From: Burkholderiaceae bacterium
GTDB lineage: Bacteria > Pseudomonadota > Gammaproteobacteria > Burkholderiales > Burkholderiaceae
Direction: 5' to 3'
Length of the DNA: 13,979 nt
NCBI GenBank assembly: GCA_017998575.1
Contig: JAGOCV010000075.1
Location: forward strand, 1-13,979
In this document: piece by piece, positions 5,551 through 13,295 of the stretch
Layout: every line of letters starts with the position of its first letter
Position numbering within the stretch: the first letter of the stretch is position 1
Notes under the pieces: generated by a model
What the model saw: the letters and a program-made list of their open reading frames with translations, nothing else
Told to the model about the DNA's origin: nothing
Databases searched by the model: none
Program-made: the position numbers and the translations under genes

Positions 5551-8214
5551 CTACAGAGGCGGCAACGGGCGCGAGGGCCTGCGCTGGCGCCGCGTACGGC
5601 GCGAAGGCGGCGACGGGTCGGGGTCGCCGAAATCCAGCGCGGCGCGCACACCATCCGTTTCGCCCGTCACCTCTTCGGGCGCACCGCCTGCGGCCGCTTC
5701 GAGCTGCCGCACCATGCGCGCGATGCGGTCGGCCGCGTTCTCGTTGCTGAGCTTCTCGCGGAAGCGCTCCACCATCAGCGGAAAGCCGAACGGAGTGGGG
5801 CGCGACAGTGGCTTGAGCACCAGTGTCTGCGCGGCCATGCGGGTCAGGCTCTGCGCGAGCCGGCCGATCTCCAGCTCCTGCGATAGCAGCTCCTGCTCGG
5901 CCTGCGCGAGCAACCGGTTGGCCGGGTCGTATTTGCGGAACACTTCCCAGAACAGCGACGACGAGGCCTGCAGCTGCTTCTGGCTGCGCCGCTCGCCCGG
6001 GTGGCCCTGGAACACCAGCCCGCTCACGCGAGCGATCTCACGAAAACGGCGCTGCGCGAGTTCGCTGGCGTTCAGGCTCTCAAGCACCTCGTGCAGCAGC
6101 TCGTCGTGGCCGCGCGCGGCCAGCAGCGCGGGCAGGCGCCCGGCCCAGTCGATTTCGGTGGCCGACAGCAGCTCGAAGCCGTAATCGTTGACCGCCATCG
6201 AGAACGTGCCGGGCCGCTCGCGCGCCGCGCGCCAGGCCAGCAGGCTGGCCAGCCCCATGTGCACGAGCCGGCCCGCGAACGGGTAGAGGAAGAGGTGCCA
6301 GCCCTCGCGCGTGTGCAGGGTTTCGGCCAGCAGCGTCCCGGGGGTCGGCAGTGCTGACCAGCGCTGCTGCACTTCGAGCAGCGGGCGCGCGCGCTGCAGT
6401 TCGGGGCTGTCGTAGCGGCCGGCGGCCGCCAGCGCCAGTTGCTCCACCGTGGCCTCGGCCAGGGTGGTGGACAGCGGCATGCGACCGCCGTTCCAGCGCG
6501 GCACGGTGGCACGGTCGCCCGAGGCTCGGCGCACGAAGGCCGTCATCTGGTGCACCTTCACCAGCTCCAGCGGGCGCCCGCCGAACAGGAAGCAGTCGCC
6601 CGGCCGCATGCGCGCCACGAAGCTTTCCTCGACCGTGCCCAGCCGCGCGCCGCCGCCGCCCGCGCTCCACCATTGCACGGCCATGCTGGCGTCGCTCACG
6701 ATGGTGCCGATGTTCATGCGATGCCGCCGCGCCAGCCGCGCATCGGGTACGCGCCACACGCCCTCGTCGTCGGGCACGACGCGGTGGTAGTCGGGATAGG
6801 CCGCGAGCGACGCGCCGCCCTGCCGCACGAAGTCCAGGCACCACTGCCAGGTGGCGGGTTCGAGCTGCCGGTACGACGCCGCCGTGCGCACCTCGTCGTA
6901 CAGCGCGTCGGGCACGAAGCCGCCGCCCAGCGCCACGGTGACCAGGTGCTGCACCAGCACATCCAGCGGCTGCACCGGCGGCGTGCGCGATTCGATGTGG
7001 CCGGCCGCCACTGCCGCTCGCGCGGCCGCGCCCTCCACCATCTCGACGCTGTGCGTCGGCACGACGGTGATGCGCGAGGGCCGCCCCGGCGCGTGGCCCG
7101 ACCGGCCGGCGCGCTGCAGCAGCCGCGCCACGCCCTTGGGCGAGCCGATCTGCAACACGCGCTCCACCGGCAGGAAGTCCACGCCCAGGTCGAGACTCGA
7201 GGTGCACACCACGGCGCGCAGCGTCCCGGCCTTGAGGCCCTGCTCCACCCATTCGCGCACCTCGCGGTCGAGCGAGCCGTGATGCAGGGCGATGGCGCCC
7301 GCCCATTCGGGCCGTGCTTCCAGCAGCGCCTGATACCAGATCTCGGACTGCGAGCGCGTGTTGGTGAACACCAGCGTGGTGCCGCTGGCGTCGATCTCGG
7401 CCACCACCTGCGGCAGCATGGTCAGGCCCAGGTGGCCGGCCCACGGAAAGCGCGCGGCGGCCGGCGGCAGCAGGGTGTCGATGCGCAGGTCTTTCGGCGT
7501 CTGGCCACGCACCAGCGCTGGCGGCGGCGCGGCGGCAATGGGCGCGCCGACCAGCGCATGCATGGCCTCGTCGAGGTTGCCCAGCGTGGCCGACATGCCC
7601 CAGGTGACGAGCTGCGGATTCCAGCGCCGCAGCCGCGCCAGCGCCAGCTGCACCTGAACGCCGCGCTTGTTGCCCAGCAGTTCGTGCCACTCGTCGGCCA
7701 CGACCATGCGCACGCGGCCCAGCACGTCCTGCGCATCGGCCCGCGCCAACAGCAACGAGAGGCTCTCGGGCGTGGTCACCAGCACACTGGGCAGCCGCTT
7801 GCCCTGCGCGGCGCGCTCGGCGCTGCTGATGTCGCCGGTGCGCAGGCCCACGTCCCAGGGCGGCATGGCGCCCGCGCCCGCAGGGCCGAGCGCCTCCACG
7901 GCATCGCGCAGCGCACGCGCGGTGTCGGCTGCCAGCGCACGCATGGGCGTGAGCCAGATCACCGTGAGCGGCGCGGGCTGCGGCGCCGCGCGGGCCGGCT
8001 TGCGCGCGCGCGCCGGTGCCAGCGCGAGCAGCGCCCCCAGCCAGACTGCGTACGTCTTGCCCGCGCCGGTGGTGGCATGCAGCAGGCCCGACTGCCCGCG
8101 GCCGATCGCCGTCCACGCCTCGCGCTGGAACGCGAAGGGCTTCCAGCCACGCGCGGCGAACCACGCGTCGATGGCACGCCGCAGCGTGGGTCGCGGTGTC
8201 GCGGGTTCGGTCAT
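5551..8214 (-). CDS. Ligase-associated DEXH-box DNA helicase (Lhr-Core type)
   Basis: The product is 887 residues. Superfamily 2 helicase motifs appear in order: the Q-like FQREAW (29-34), Walker A ATTGAGKT (47-54, Lys53), the TPMRALA motif (89-95), TTPESL (147-152), the Walker B box DEWHE (174-178), MSATLGN (207-213), HHGSLD (311-316), and motif [10 protein letters not shown] (367-374). This matches the two RecA-like domains of Lhr; the remainder (about 390-850) corresponds to the winged-helix and C-terminal domains of Lhr-Core, and the length fits the ligase-associated subfamily. Relatives are ATP-driven 3'-to-5' single-strand translocases that unwind DNA or RNA:DNA hybrids. The start ATG overlaps the ligase stop as ATGA (8214-8211). 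The last 24 residues are Arg/Pro-rich ([13 protein letters not shown]) and look disordered; residues 63-82 are a similar Ala/Pro/Arg insert. Confidence 0.96.
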   Translation of the reverse strand: MTEPATPRPTLRRAIDAWFAARGWKPFAFQREAWTAIGRGQSGLLHATTGAGKTYAVWLGALLALAPARARKPARAAPQPAPLTVIWLTPMRALAADTARALRDAVEALGPAGAGAMPPWDVGLRTGDISSAERAAQGKRLPSVLVTTPESLSLLLARADAQDVLGRVRMVVADEWHELLGNKRGVQVQLALARLRRWNPQLVTWGMSATLGNLDEAMHALVGAPIAAAPPPALVRGQTPKDLRIDTLLPPAAARFPWAGHLGLTMLPQVVAEIDASGTTLVFTNTRSQSEIWYQALLEARPEWAGAIALHHGSLDREVREWVEQGLKAGTLRAVVCTSSLDLGVDFLPVERVLQIGSPKGVARLLQRAGRSGHAPGRPSRITVVPTHSVEMVEGAAARAAVAAGHIESRTPPVQPLDVLVQHLVTVALGGGFVPDALYDEVRTAASYRQLEPATWQWCLDFVRQGGASLAAYPDYHRVVPDDEGVWRVPDARLARRHRMNIGTIVSDASMAVQWWSAGGGGARLGTVEESFVARMRPGDCFLFGGRPLELVKVHQMTAFVRRASGDRATVPRWNGGRMPLSTTLAEATVEQLALAAAGRYDSPELQRARPLLEVQQRWSALPTPGTLLAETLHTREGWHLFLYPFAGRLVHMGLASLLAWRAARERPGTFSMAVNDYGFELLSATEIDWAGRLPALLAARGHDELLHEVLESLNASELAQRRFREIARVSGLVFQGHPGERRSQKQLQASSSLFWEVFRKYDPANRLLAQAEQELLSQELEIGRLAQSLTRMAAQTLVLKPLSRPTPFGFPLMVERFREKLSNENAADRIARMVRQLEAAAGGAPEEVTGETDGVRAALDFGDPDPSPPSRRTRRQRRPSRPLPPL

Positions 8215-9878
8215 GCGGGCAGCAGGTCCTGCAGGATCTGCAGCGTGTCGGCCTGCTCGATCGGCTTGTCCTCGCGCCAGCGCAGCATGCGCGGAAAGCG
8301 CACGGCGATGCCGCTCTTGTGGCGCGGGCTGCGCGCGATGCCCTCGAAGCCGAGTTCAAACACCAGCGTGGGCTTGACGCTGCGCACCGGTCCGAAGCTC
8401 TCGATCGTGGTGCGGCGGATGACGGCGTCCACGCGGCGCATCTCTTCGTCGGTGAGGCCCGAGTAGGCCTTGGCGAAGGGCACGAGCCGGCGCTCTGCGG
8501 CTTCCGGCGGCGCGTCCCACACGGCGAAGGTGTAGTCGCTGTAGAGGCTGGCGCGGCGGCCATGGCCGCGCTGTGCGTAGATCAGCACGGCATCGACCGA
8601 CAGCGGATCGATCTTCCACTTCCACCAGGTGCCGGCCTCGCGCGTGCGGCCCACGCCGTAGCGGGCGTCGCGGCCCTTGAGCATCATGCCTTCCACGCCC
8701 ATGGCCCGCGCGTGTTCGCGCTGGGCGGCCAGTTGCGCCCAGCTCTCGCCCGTGAGCACCGGGCTCGCGCGCAGCGAAGGATGATCGAGTGCGGCCACCA
8801 GCGTGTCGAGCTGCGCACGCCGCTGGTCGGTGGGCTGCTCGCGCAGGTCGTCGCCCTGCCATTCGAGCAGGTCGTAGGCCAGCAGCACGACCGCCTGCTC
8901 GCGCAGCAGCTTGGGGCCCAGCGTCTTGCGACCCAGGCGCTTCTGCAGTTCGGCGAACGGCCGTACGCGCGCGGTCTCGTCGGGGCCGTCGGCTCGCCAC
9001 ACGACGATCTCGCCGTCGAGCACGGTGCCGTCGGGCAGCGCGTCGCCCAACCGCGCGAGTTCGGGAAAGCGCTCGGTGATGAGCTCCTCGCCGCGCGACC
9101 ACAACCACGTCTGGCCGGCGCGCTTGACCAGTTGCGCTCGGATGCCGTCCCACTTCCATTCCACCTGCCAGGCCGAGGGCGGACCGATCAGCGTGTCGAA
9201 CTGCTCCACCGGCGCGGTGAGCGCATGCGCAAGAAAGAACGGATACGGATGGCCGCCGGTGCGCCGGTCGGCCTCGCGCTCGGCCTCGGGCGCGACGAGC
9301 GCGAGATAGTCGCGCGCGGCCGGCCGGTGGCCGATGGCGGTGTAGCCCATGAGCCGCTGCGCGACCAGCCGGGCATCGAGCCCGGCCACCGCCGCCAGCG
9401 CCTGCGTGACCTGAAGCCGCGAGACACCCACGCGAAAGCCGCCCGTGATGAGCTTGAAGTACACCAGCCGCTCGTCTGGCGCCAGGGCCTGCCAGTGCGC
9501 CTGCAGTTCGGCCGCGAGCGCCTCGCCCGACAGATTGCGCAGCGGCAACAGGCGTTCGGTCACCCACACGGCCAGGCTGTCGTCGGCCGCGGGCGCCGTG
9601 GGCGGCGGCAACAGCAGCGCGATGGTTTCGGCCAGATCGCCCACGGCTTCGTAGCTTTCGTCGAACAGCCATTCGGGCAGGCGTGCGGCTTCGCGCGCCA
9701 GCGTGCGCAACACCTTGGTGGGCACGAGCTGGCGCGGCTTGCCGCCCGCCAGGAAGTAGACGGCCCAGGCCGCATCGGCTGCATCGGCCGCTTGCAGATA
9801 GCGCTGCAGCGCGGCCTGCTTGGCCCGGCTCGCCGTGCTGGCATCGAGTTCGCGATAGAGCGCAGCGAAGGCCTTCAT
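8211..9878 (-). CDS. ATP-dependent DNA ligase of the ligase-associated repair cassette
   Basis: The product is 555 residues. The N-terminal domain (about 1-225) is the helical DNA-binding domain also found in archaeal and eukaryotic ATP ligases, with [17 protein letters not shown] at 141-157. The nucleotidyltransferase core carries motif I EWKWDGIR with the lysine to be adenylated at 242, motif Ia SRGEE (261-265), motif III-type LDGE (287-290) and YDLLEW (335-340), motif IV EGMMLK (396-401) and motif V WWKWKI (418-423). The C-terminal OB domain ends with [19 protein letters not shown], a typical motif VI zone. It seals nicks using ATP and should be distinct from the housekeeping NAD-dependent LigA. 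It is not an NHEJ LigD: no polymerase or phosphoesterase domain is fused, and no Ku gene is in view. Both ends overlap neighbours by 4 bases (ATGA), so it is translationally coupled to the exonuclease and helicase. Confidence 0.96.
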   Translation of the reverse strand: MKAFAALYRELDASTASRAKQAALQRYLQAADAADAAWAVYFLAGGKPRQLVPTKVLRTLAREAARLPEWLFDESYEAVGDLAETIALLLPPPTAPAADDSLAVWVTERLLPLRNLSGEALAAELQAHWQALAPDERLVYFKLITGGFRVGVSRLQVTQALAAVAGLDARLVAQRLMGYTAIGHRPAARDYLALVAPEAEREADRRTGGHPYPFFLAHALTAPVEQFDTLIGPPSAWQVEWKWDGIRAQLVKRAGQTWLWSRGEELITERFPELARLGDALPDGTVLDGEIVVWRADGPDETARVRPFAELQKRLGRKTLGPKLLREQAVVLLAYDLLEWQGDDLREQPTDQRRAQLDTLVAALDHPSLRASPVLTGESWAQLAAQREHARAMGVEGMMLKGRDARYGVGRTREAGTWWKWKIDPLSVDAVLIYAQRGHGRRASLYSDYTFAVWDAPPEAAERRLVPFAKAYSGLTDEEMRRVDAVIRRTTIESFGPVRSVKPTLVFELGFEGIARSPRHKSGIAVRFPRMLRWREDKPIEQADTLQILQDLLPA

Positions 9879-10960
9879 GCCCGGCCCTCGTCGCCAGCGG
9901 GATCGGGCACGCCTGCGTCCTCCTCCAATCCCTCATCCATACGCTGCACCGCTGCCTCGGCTGGCGCCGGCTCTTCGTTGTCCTCGTCGCCGTATTCGGT
10001 GGCGAAGCCCTGCGCCTCCAGGCCCTGCTCCGTGAGCCAGCGCACCAGCACGGCCACGCTGCCATGGGTGACGAACACCCGCTCGGCCCCGGTGGCGCCG
10101 ATGGCCGACTGCAGGCCGGGCCAGTCGGCGTGATCGGACATGACGAAGCCGCGATCCACGCCACGCCGCCGCCGCGTGCCGCGCAACTGCATCCAGCCGC
10201 TGGCGAAGGCATCCGAATGCACACCGAAGCGGCGCAGCCACGGCGTGGACTGAGCCGAGGGCGGAGCCAGCACGATAGCGCGACGCAGCGCGGCCGCATC
10301 GACGTCGGCCACGCGCTGCGTAGGTGCCAGCGCCACACCGGCCGCGCGGTAGACGGCATTGAGCGGCTCCACCGCGCCGTGCGTGACGATGGGCCCGATG
10401 GAGGCGTCGAGCCCGGACAGGATGCGCTGCGCCTTGCCGAACGAATAGCAGTACAGCACCGACGCGCGGCCCGTCTCGGCATTGGCGGCCCACCAGCGAT
10501 TGATGTCCGCCAGCAGCTCGGGCTGTTTAGGCCACCGGTAGATCGGCAGGCCGAAGGTGGATTCGGTGATGAAGGTGTCGCAGCGCACGGGCTCGAAGGC
10601 CGGGCAGGTGCCGTCGCCCTCGGTCTTGTAGTCGCCCGAGGCGACCCAGACCTGGCCCCCGTGCTCCAGCCGCACCTGGGCCGAGCCCAGCACGTGGCCG
10701 GCCGGGTGCAGCGACAGCCGCACGCCGTGGTGCGTGATGGCCTCGCCATACGCCAGTGTGTGCAGAGGAATGTCGGCGCCCAGCCGGTGGCGCAGCGTGC
10801 CTTCGCTGTCGGTATGCGCGAGGTAGTGGGCGTGACCGGTGCGTGCGTGGTCCGAATGGGCGTGCGTGATGACCGCGCGATCCACCGGCCGCCACGGGTC
10901 GATGAAAAAGTCGCCCGGCGGGCAGTACAGGCCTTCGGGGCGCAGCACGACGAGGTCCAT
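9875..10960 (-). CDS. Ligase-associated DNA damage response exonuclease (beta-CASP metallo-beta-lactamase fold)
   Basis: The product is 361 residues from the ATG at 10960. The metal site is shown by THAHSDH (His33, His35, Asp37, His38), HPAGHVLGSAQ (His89), SGDYK (Asp110), and later the beta-CASP motifs ITEST (Glu133), MSDHADW (His277) and FVTHG (His299). It belongs to the mRNA-3'-end-processing-factor-like exonuclease group that always accompanies this ligase and Lhr helicase; nuclease activity is inferred from the fold rather than well established. It is the first gene of the cassette. Residues after about 322 form an unusually acidic tail with YGDEDNEEP and MDEGLEEDAG, likely disordered. 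The stop overlaps the ligase ATG. No Shine-Dalgarno precedes the start, but a -10-like TACGAT lies 7 bases before it. The open frame continues upstream to 11500 as a shadow of the next gene. Confidence 0.95.
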   Translation of the reverse strand: MDLVVLRPEGLYCPPGDFFIDPWRPVDRAVITHAHSDHARTGHAHYLAHTDSEGTLRHRLGADIPLHTLAYGEAITHHGVRLSLHPAGHVLGSAQVRLEHGGQVWVASGDYKTEGDGTCPAFEPVRCDTFITESTFGLPIYRWPKQPELLADINRWWAANAETGRASVLYCYSFGKAQRILSGLDASIGPIVTHGAVEPLNAVYRAAGVALAPTQRVADVDAAALRRAIVLAPPSAQSTPWLRRFGVHSDAFASGWMQLRGTRRRRGVDRGFVMSDHADWPGLQSAIGATGAERVFVTHGSVAVLVRWLTEQGLEAQGFATEYGDEDNEEPAPAEAAVQRMDEGLEEDAGVPDPAGDEGRA

Positions 10961-10967
10961 GCGGCCG

Positions 10968-10973
10968 ATCGTA
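10968..10973 (-). promoter_or_regulatory. -10-like TACGAT, 7 bases before the exonuclease ATG
   Basis: On the minus strand TACGAT is followed by CGGCCGC and the ATG at 10960, the same spacing as before the cNMP-protein gene. It lies in the 68-base gap between the Blh-like gene and the repair cassette, so it may be the cassette's own promoter producing a leaderless mRNA. No -35 and no LexA-type CTGT-N8-ACAG box is visible in the gap. Confidence 0.4.
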
Positions 10974-11028
10974 GCGGCGCCCCCCGAGAACGCGCCGTAG
11001 GACGCCGCCGCCAGGCAGCCGCCGGGGC

Positions 11029-11934
11029 TCAGCCGAGCGAGACCGGCAGGCGCAGGAAGCGGCTGCCGTCGGCCACCGGCGCCGGCAGGTCGCCCGCGCG
11101 CGCATTCACCTGCACCGAGGGCCACAGCAGGCGCGGCAGGGCCAGCGCCGCATCGCGCGCGGTGCGCAGGCGCACGAATTCGTCCTGCGAGAGCGCATCG
11201 CCCAGATGGATGTTGCGCGCGCGCTGGTCGGCGACCGTGGTGCCGAAGCTCGCGGCCCGCCCGGCGGGCGGGTAGTCGTGGCAGAGGTAAAGGCGGGTGT
11301 CGGGTGGCAGGCCCAGGATGCGCTGCGCCGAGCGATAGAGCGCGTGCGCGTCGCCGCCCGGAAAGTCGCAGCGCGCACTGCCGCAGTCGGGCATGAACAG
11401 CGTGTCGCCGACGAAGGCCGCGCCGGCCGCCAGGCCCTGCACGGCGCCCGCCGGCAGCACGTAGGTGACGCAGGCCGGCGTGTGGCCCGGCGTGCTCCAC
11501 ACCCGCAGTGGCACCCGGCCGACATGGATGACGTCGCCGTCGGCGAACAGCTGGTCGAACGGCAACTCGCCCGCGCCCAGTTCGGGATCGGCGAGCAGCT
11601 TGCCGAACGCGTGGCGTACGTCGACGACGCGCGCGCCGATGCCGATGCGCGCGCCCGTGCGACGGCGCAGCCAGGCGGCCGCGGAAAGATGGTCAGCGTG
11701 CACGTGGGTCTCGAGGATCCACTGCACGCGCGCACCCAGCTCGGTCACGCGATCGAGCAGCCGCTGGGCACTGGCGGTGGTGCAGCGGCCTGAGGCGGCG
11801 TCGAAGTCCAGCACCGGATCGAGCAACGCGCAGTCGCCCGTGGCGGCGTCGTGCAGCAGGTAGCTCCAGGTGGCGCTGTCGGCGTCGAAGAAGGGTTCGA
11901 TGGCGAGTTGCGCCATCGCGTGGTCGGCGTTCAT
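11029..11934 (-). CDS. ETHE1/Blh-like metallo-beta-lactamase-fold protein, probable persulfide dioxygenase
   Basis: The product is 301 residues from the ATG at 11934. Metal ligands are seen in ETHVHADHLSAA (His77, His79, Asp81, His82), STPGHTPAC (His151), FVGDTLFMPD (Asp177) and LCHDY (His219). The block FMPDCGSARCDFPGGDAH (180-197) and the ending RTARDAALALPRLL.PS.QVN.RAG are characteristic of the bacterial ETHE1/Blh branch, which oxidises glutathione persulfide to sulfite and thus detoxifies sulfide. The usual Tyr of MPDYG is a Cys here (Cys184), placing two cysteines (184, 189) close together. The rhodanese domain present in some Blh proteins is absent. The start ATG overlaps the dadA stop (ATGA), so it is probably co-translated with dadA; the link between sulfur and D-amino acid metabolism is only an inference. 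ATG at 11916 is an alternative start. Confidence 0.9.
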   Translation of the reverse strand: MNADHAMAQLAIEPFFDADSATWSYLLHDAATGDCALLDPVLDFDAASGRCTTASAQRLLDRVTELGARVQWILETHVHADHLSAAAWLRRRTGARIGIGARVVDVRHAFGKLLADPELGAGELPFDQLFADGDVIHVGRVPLRVWSTPGHTPACVTYVLPAGAVQGLAAGAAFVGDTLFMPDCGSARCDFPGGDAHALYRSAQRILGLPPDTRLYLCHDYPPAGRAASFGTTVADQRARNIHLGDALSQDEFVRLRTARDAALALPRLLWPSVQVNARAGDLPAPVADGSRFLRLPVSLG

Positions 11935-13205
11935 GCCGGCCCCAGTCCGTAGCGCGCGCCGGTCAGGCCCTCGGTGTCGATCCGGGGCGTGCGGCCGGCC
12001 AGCAGATCCGTCACCACGCGGCTGGTGCCGCAGGCCTGCGTCCAGCCATTGGAGCCGTGGCCGGCGTTGAGGTGCAGGCCACGGATGCGTGTGGGGCCCA
12101 GCACGGGCGGGCCGTCGGGCGTCATGGGGCGCAGGCCGGCCCAGAACTCGACGCGGTCGTAGTCCATGCCGTGCGGGAACAGTTCGCGCGTGAGGCGCAC
12201 CAGCAGGTCGCGCCTTGCCGGCGGGCGGCTCACGTCGTGGCCGATCAGCTCGGCCATGCCCGCCACGCGCAGGCGATCGCCCAGGCGCGACACCATGATC
12301 TTGTTGTGCTCGTCCATGATGGCCACGGTGGGTGCGGCCGCGGCATCGACGACGGGGACGGTGATGGAGTAGCCCTTGAGCGGGTACACCGGCAGTTCCA
12401 GCCCCAGCGGACGCAGCAGGCGCGGCGCGTGGCTGCCCAGCGCGACCACGCAGGCGTCGGCGGTGAGCCGCTCGCGCTGCGCACCCACTTCCACCGATGC
12501 CAGCGTGTCGCCCTCGACATGCAGCGCGTGGATGTCGGTGTCGTAGCGGAAGGCAACGCCGCGCGCCGCCAGCCAGGCCGCGAGCGACTGGCAGAACTTG
12601 TGGCTGTCGCCCGAGGCGTCGACCGGCATGTGCAGGCCGCCGCTCCATGCCACGCCCGATGCGGCGATGGCGGGCTCGACATCTGCAGCCTCGCCAGCGC
12701 CCAGCAGGCGGTGCTCGATGCCCAGCGAGGCCAGCGTGCGCGCGGCCAGGCGGCCGAGTTCGAGCTCCTGCTGCGTGCGAAAGAGCTGCAGCGTGCCGTC
12801 ACCGTGGAAATCGAAGTCGTTCAGGCCGGTGTCGCCCGCCAGTTCGCGCAGGCAGGCCAGGCTGTAGTGCGCCACGCGCTGCATGCGCGCCTTGTTGCCC
12901 GGGAAGCGCTCGGCATTGCAGTTGGCCACCCACTGCCGCACCCAGCGCAGGCGCTCGGGCTCGGGCCACAGCGAAAAGCGGATCGGCGAGTTGCCGGCCA
13001 GCATCATCCGCACGACCTTGCCGACCATGCCCGGCGCGGCCCACGGGCCGGCGAAGCTCGGGCACAGGCCGCCGGCATTGCCCCAGCTGGTTTCCAGGCC
13101 GGCGCCGGACTGGCGATCGACGACGGTCACGTCATGCCCATCGCGCCACAGGTAATACGCGGTCGTGACGCCGACCACGCCGGCGCCCAGCACCAGGATT
13201 CGCAT
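11931..13205 (-). CDS. dadA: D-amino acid dehydrogenase, FAD-dependent
   Basis: The product is 424 residues, close to the usual length. The N-terminus is a FAD-binding Rossmann motif, MRILVLGAGVVGVTTAYYLW with GAGVVG at 7-12 and an acidic residue Asp30 (VVDRQ) for the adenosine ribose. The DadA-type block TSWGNAGGLCPSFAGPWAAPG covers 39-59 (the family usually reads S.ANAG..SP...PWAAPG). The C-terminal GHGSNGWTQACGTSRVV and RTPRIDTEGL complete the DAO fold. It oxidatively deaminates D-amino acids to 2-oxo acids, passing electrons to the membrane quinone chain, and allows growth on D-alanine. The ATG at 13205 is the obvious start but has no good ribosome binding site. Neither the alanine racemase gene dadX nor an Lrp-type regulator is in view, unlike the common dad operons. 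The stop overlaps the next gene by 4 bases. Confidence 0.92.
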   Translation of the reverse strand: MRILVLGAGVVGVTTAYYLWRDGHDVTVVDRQSGAGLETSWGNAGGLCPSFAGPWAAPGMVGKVVRMMLAGNSPIRFSLWPEPERLRWVRQWVANCNAERFPGNKARMQRVAHYSLACLRELAGDTGLNDFDFHGDGTLQLFRTQQELELGRLAARTLASLGIEHRLLGAGEAADVEPAIAASGVAWSGGLHMPVDASGDSHKFCQSLAAWLAARGVAFRYDTDIHALHVEGDTLASVEVGAQRERLTADACVVALGSHAPRLLRPLGLELPVYPLKGYSITVPVVDAAAAPTVAIMDEHNKIMVSRLGDRLRVAGMAELIGHDVSRPPARRDLLVRLTRELFPHGMDYDRVEFWAGLRPMTPDGPPVLGPTRIRGLHLNAGHGSNGWTQACGTSRVVTDLLAGRTPRIDTEGLTGARYGLGPA

Positions 13206-13226
13206 GAGGGGAAATCTCGAGGAGTG

Positions 13227-13269
13227 ACGGGCGCGCGGCGCCACGGAAATCCGCGCGCGCCGCGCCCGT
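13227..13269. terminator. GC-rich hairpin between the receptor gene and dadA
   Basis: ACGGGCGCG (13227-13235) pairs with CGCGCCCGT (13261-13269), and after a two-base bulge a further GCGC pairing is possible. It lies in the 90-base gap between the Bug-type receptor stop and the dadA start. No T run follows on the minus strand, so termination is only possible, not shown. The rest of this gap holds no recognised site. Confidence 0.35.
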
Positions 13270-13295
13270 GCCGGCGCGTCGCGGTGGATCGATCT

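Noticed and set aside
6439..8466. Long + strand open frame opposite the helicase gene
   Set aside because: It is antisense to a gene with all helicase motifs, is His/Arg/Ala/Gln-rich without family motifs, and is an expected artefact of GC-rich third codon positions.
8211..9878. Non-homologous end-joining LigD
   Set aside because: The protein has ligase domains only, and its N-terminal domain and neighbours match the ligase-associated cassette; no Ku gene is present.
8016..10133. Long + strand open frame opposite the ligase gene
   Set aside because: Same reason: the minus strand encodes an intact ligase; the + strand translation has no domain signature.
10961..11028. SOS (LexA) box before the repair cassette
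   Set aside because: No CTGT-N8-ACAG-like palindrome is found in the gap.
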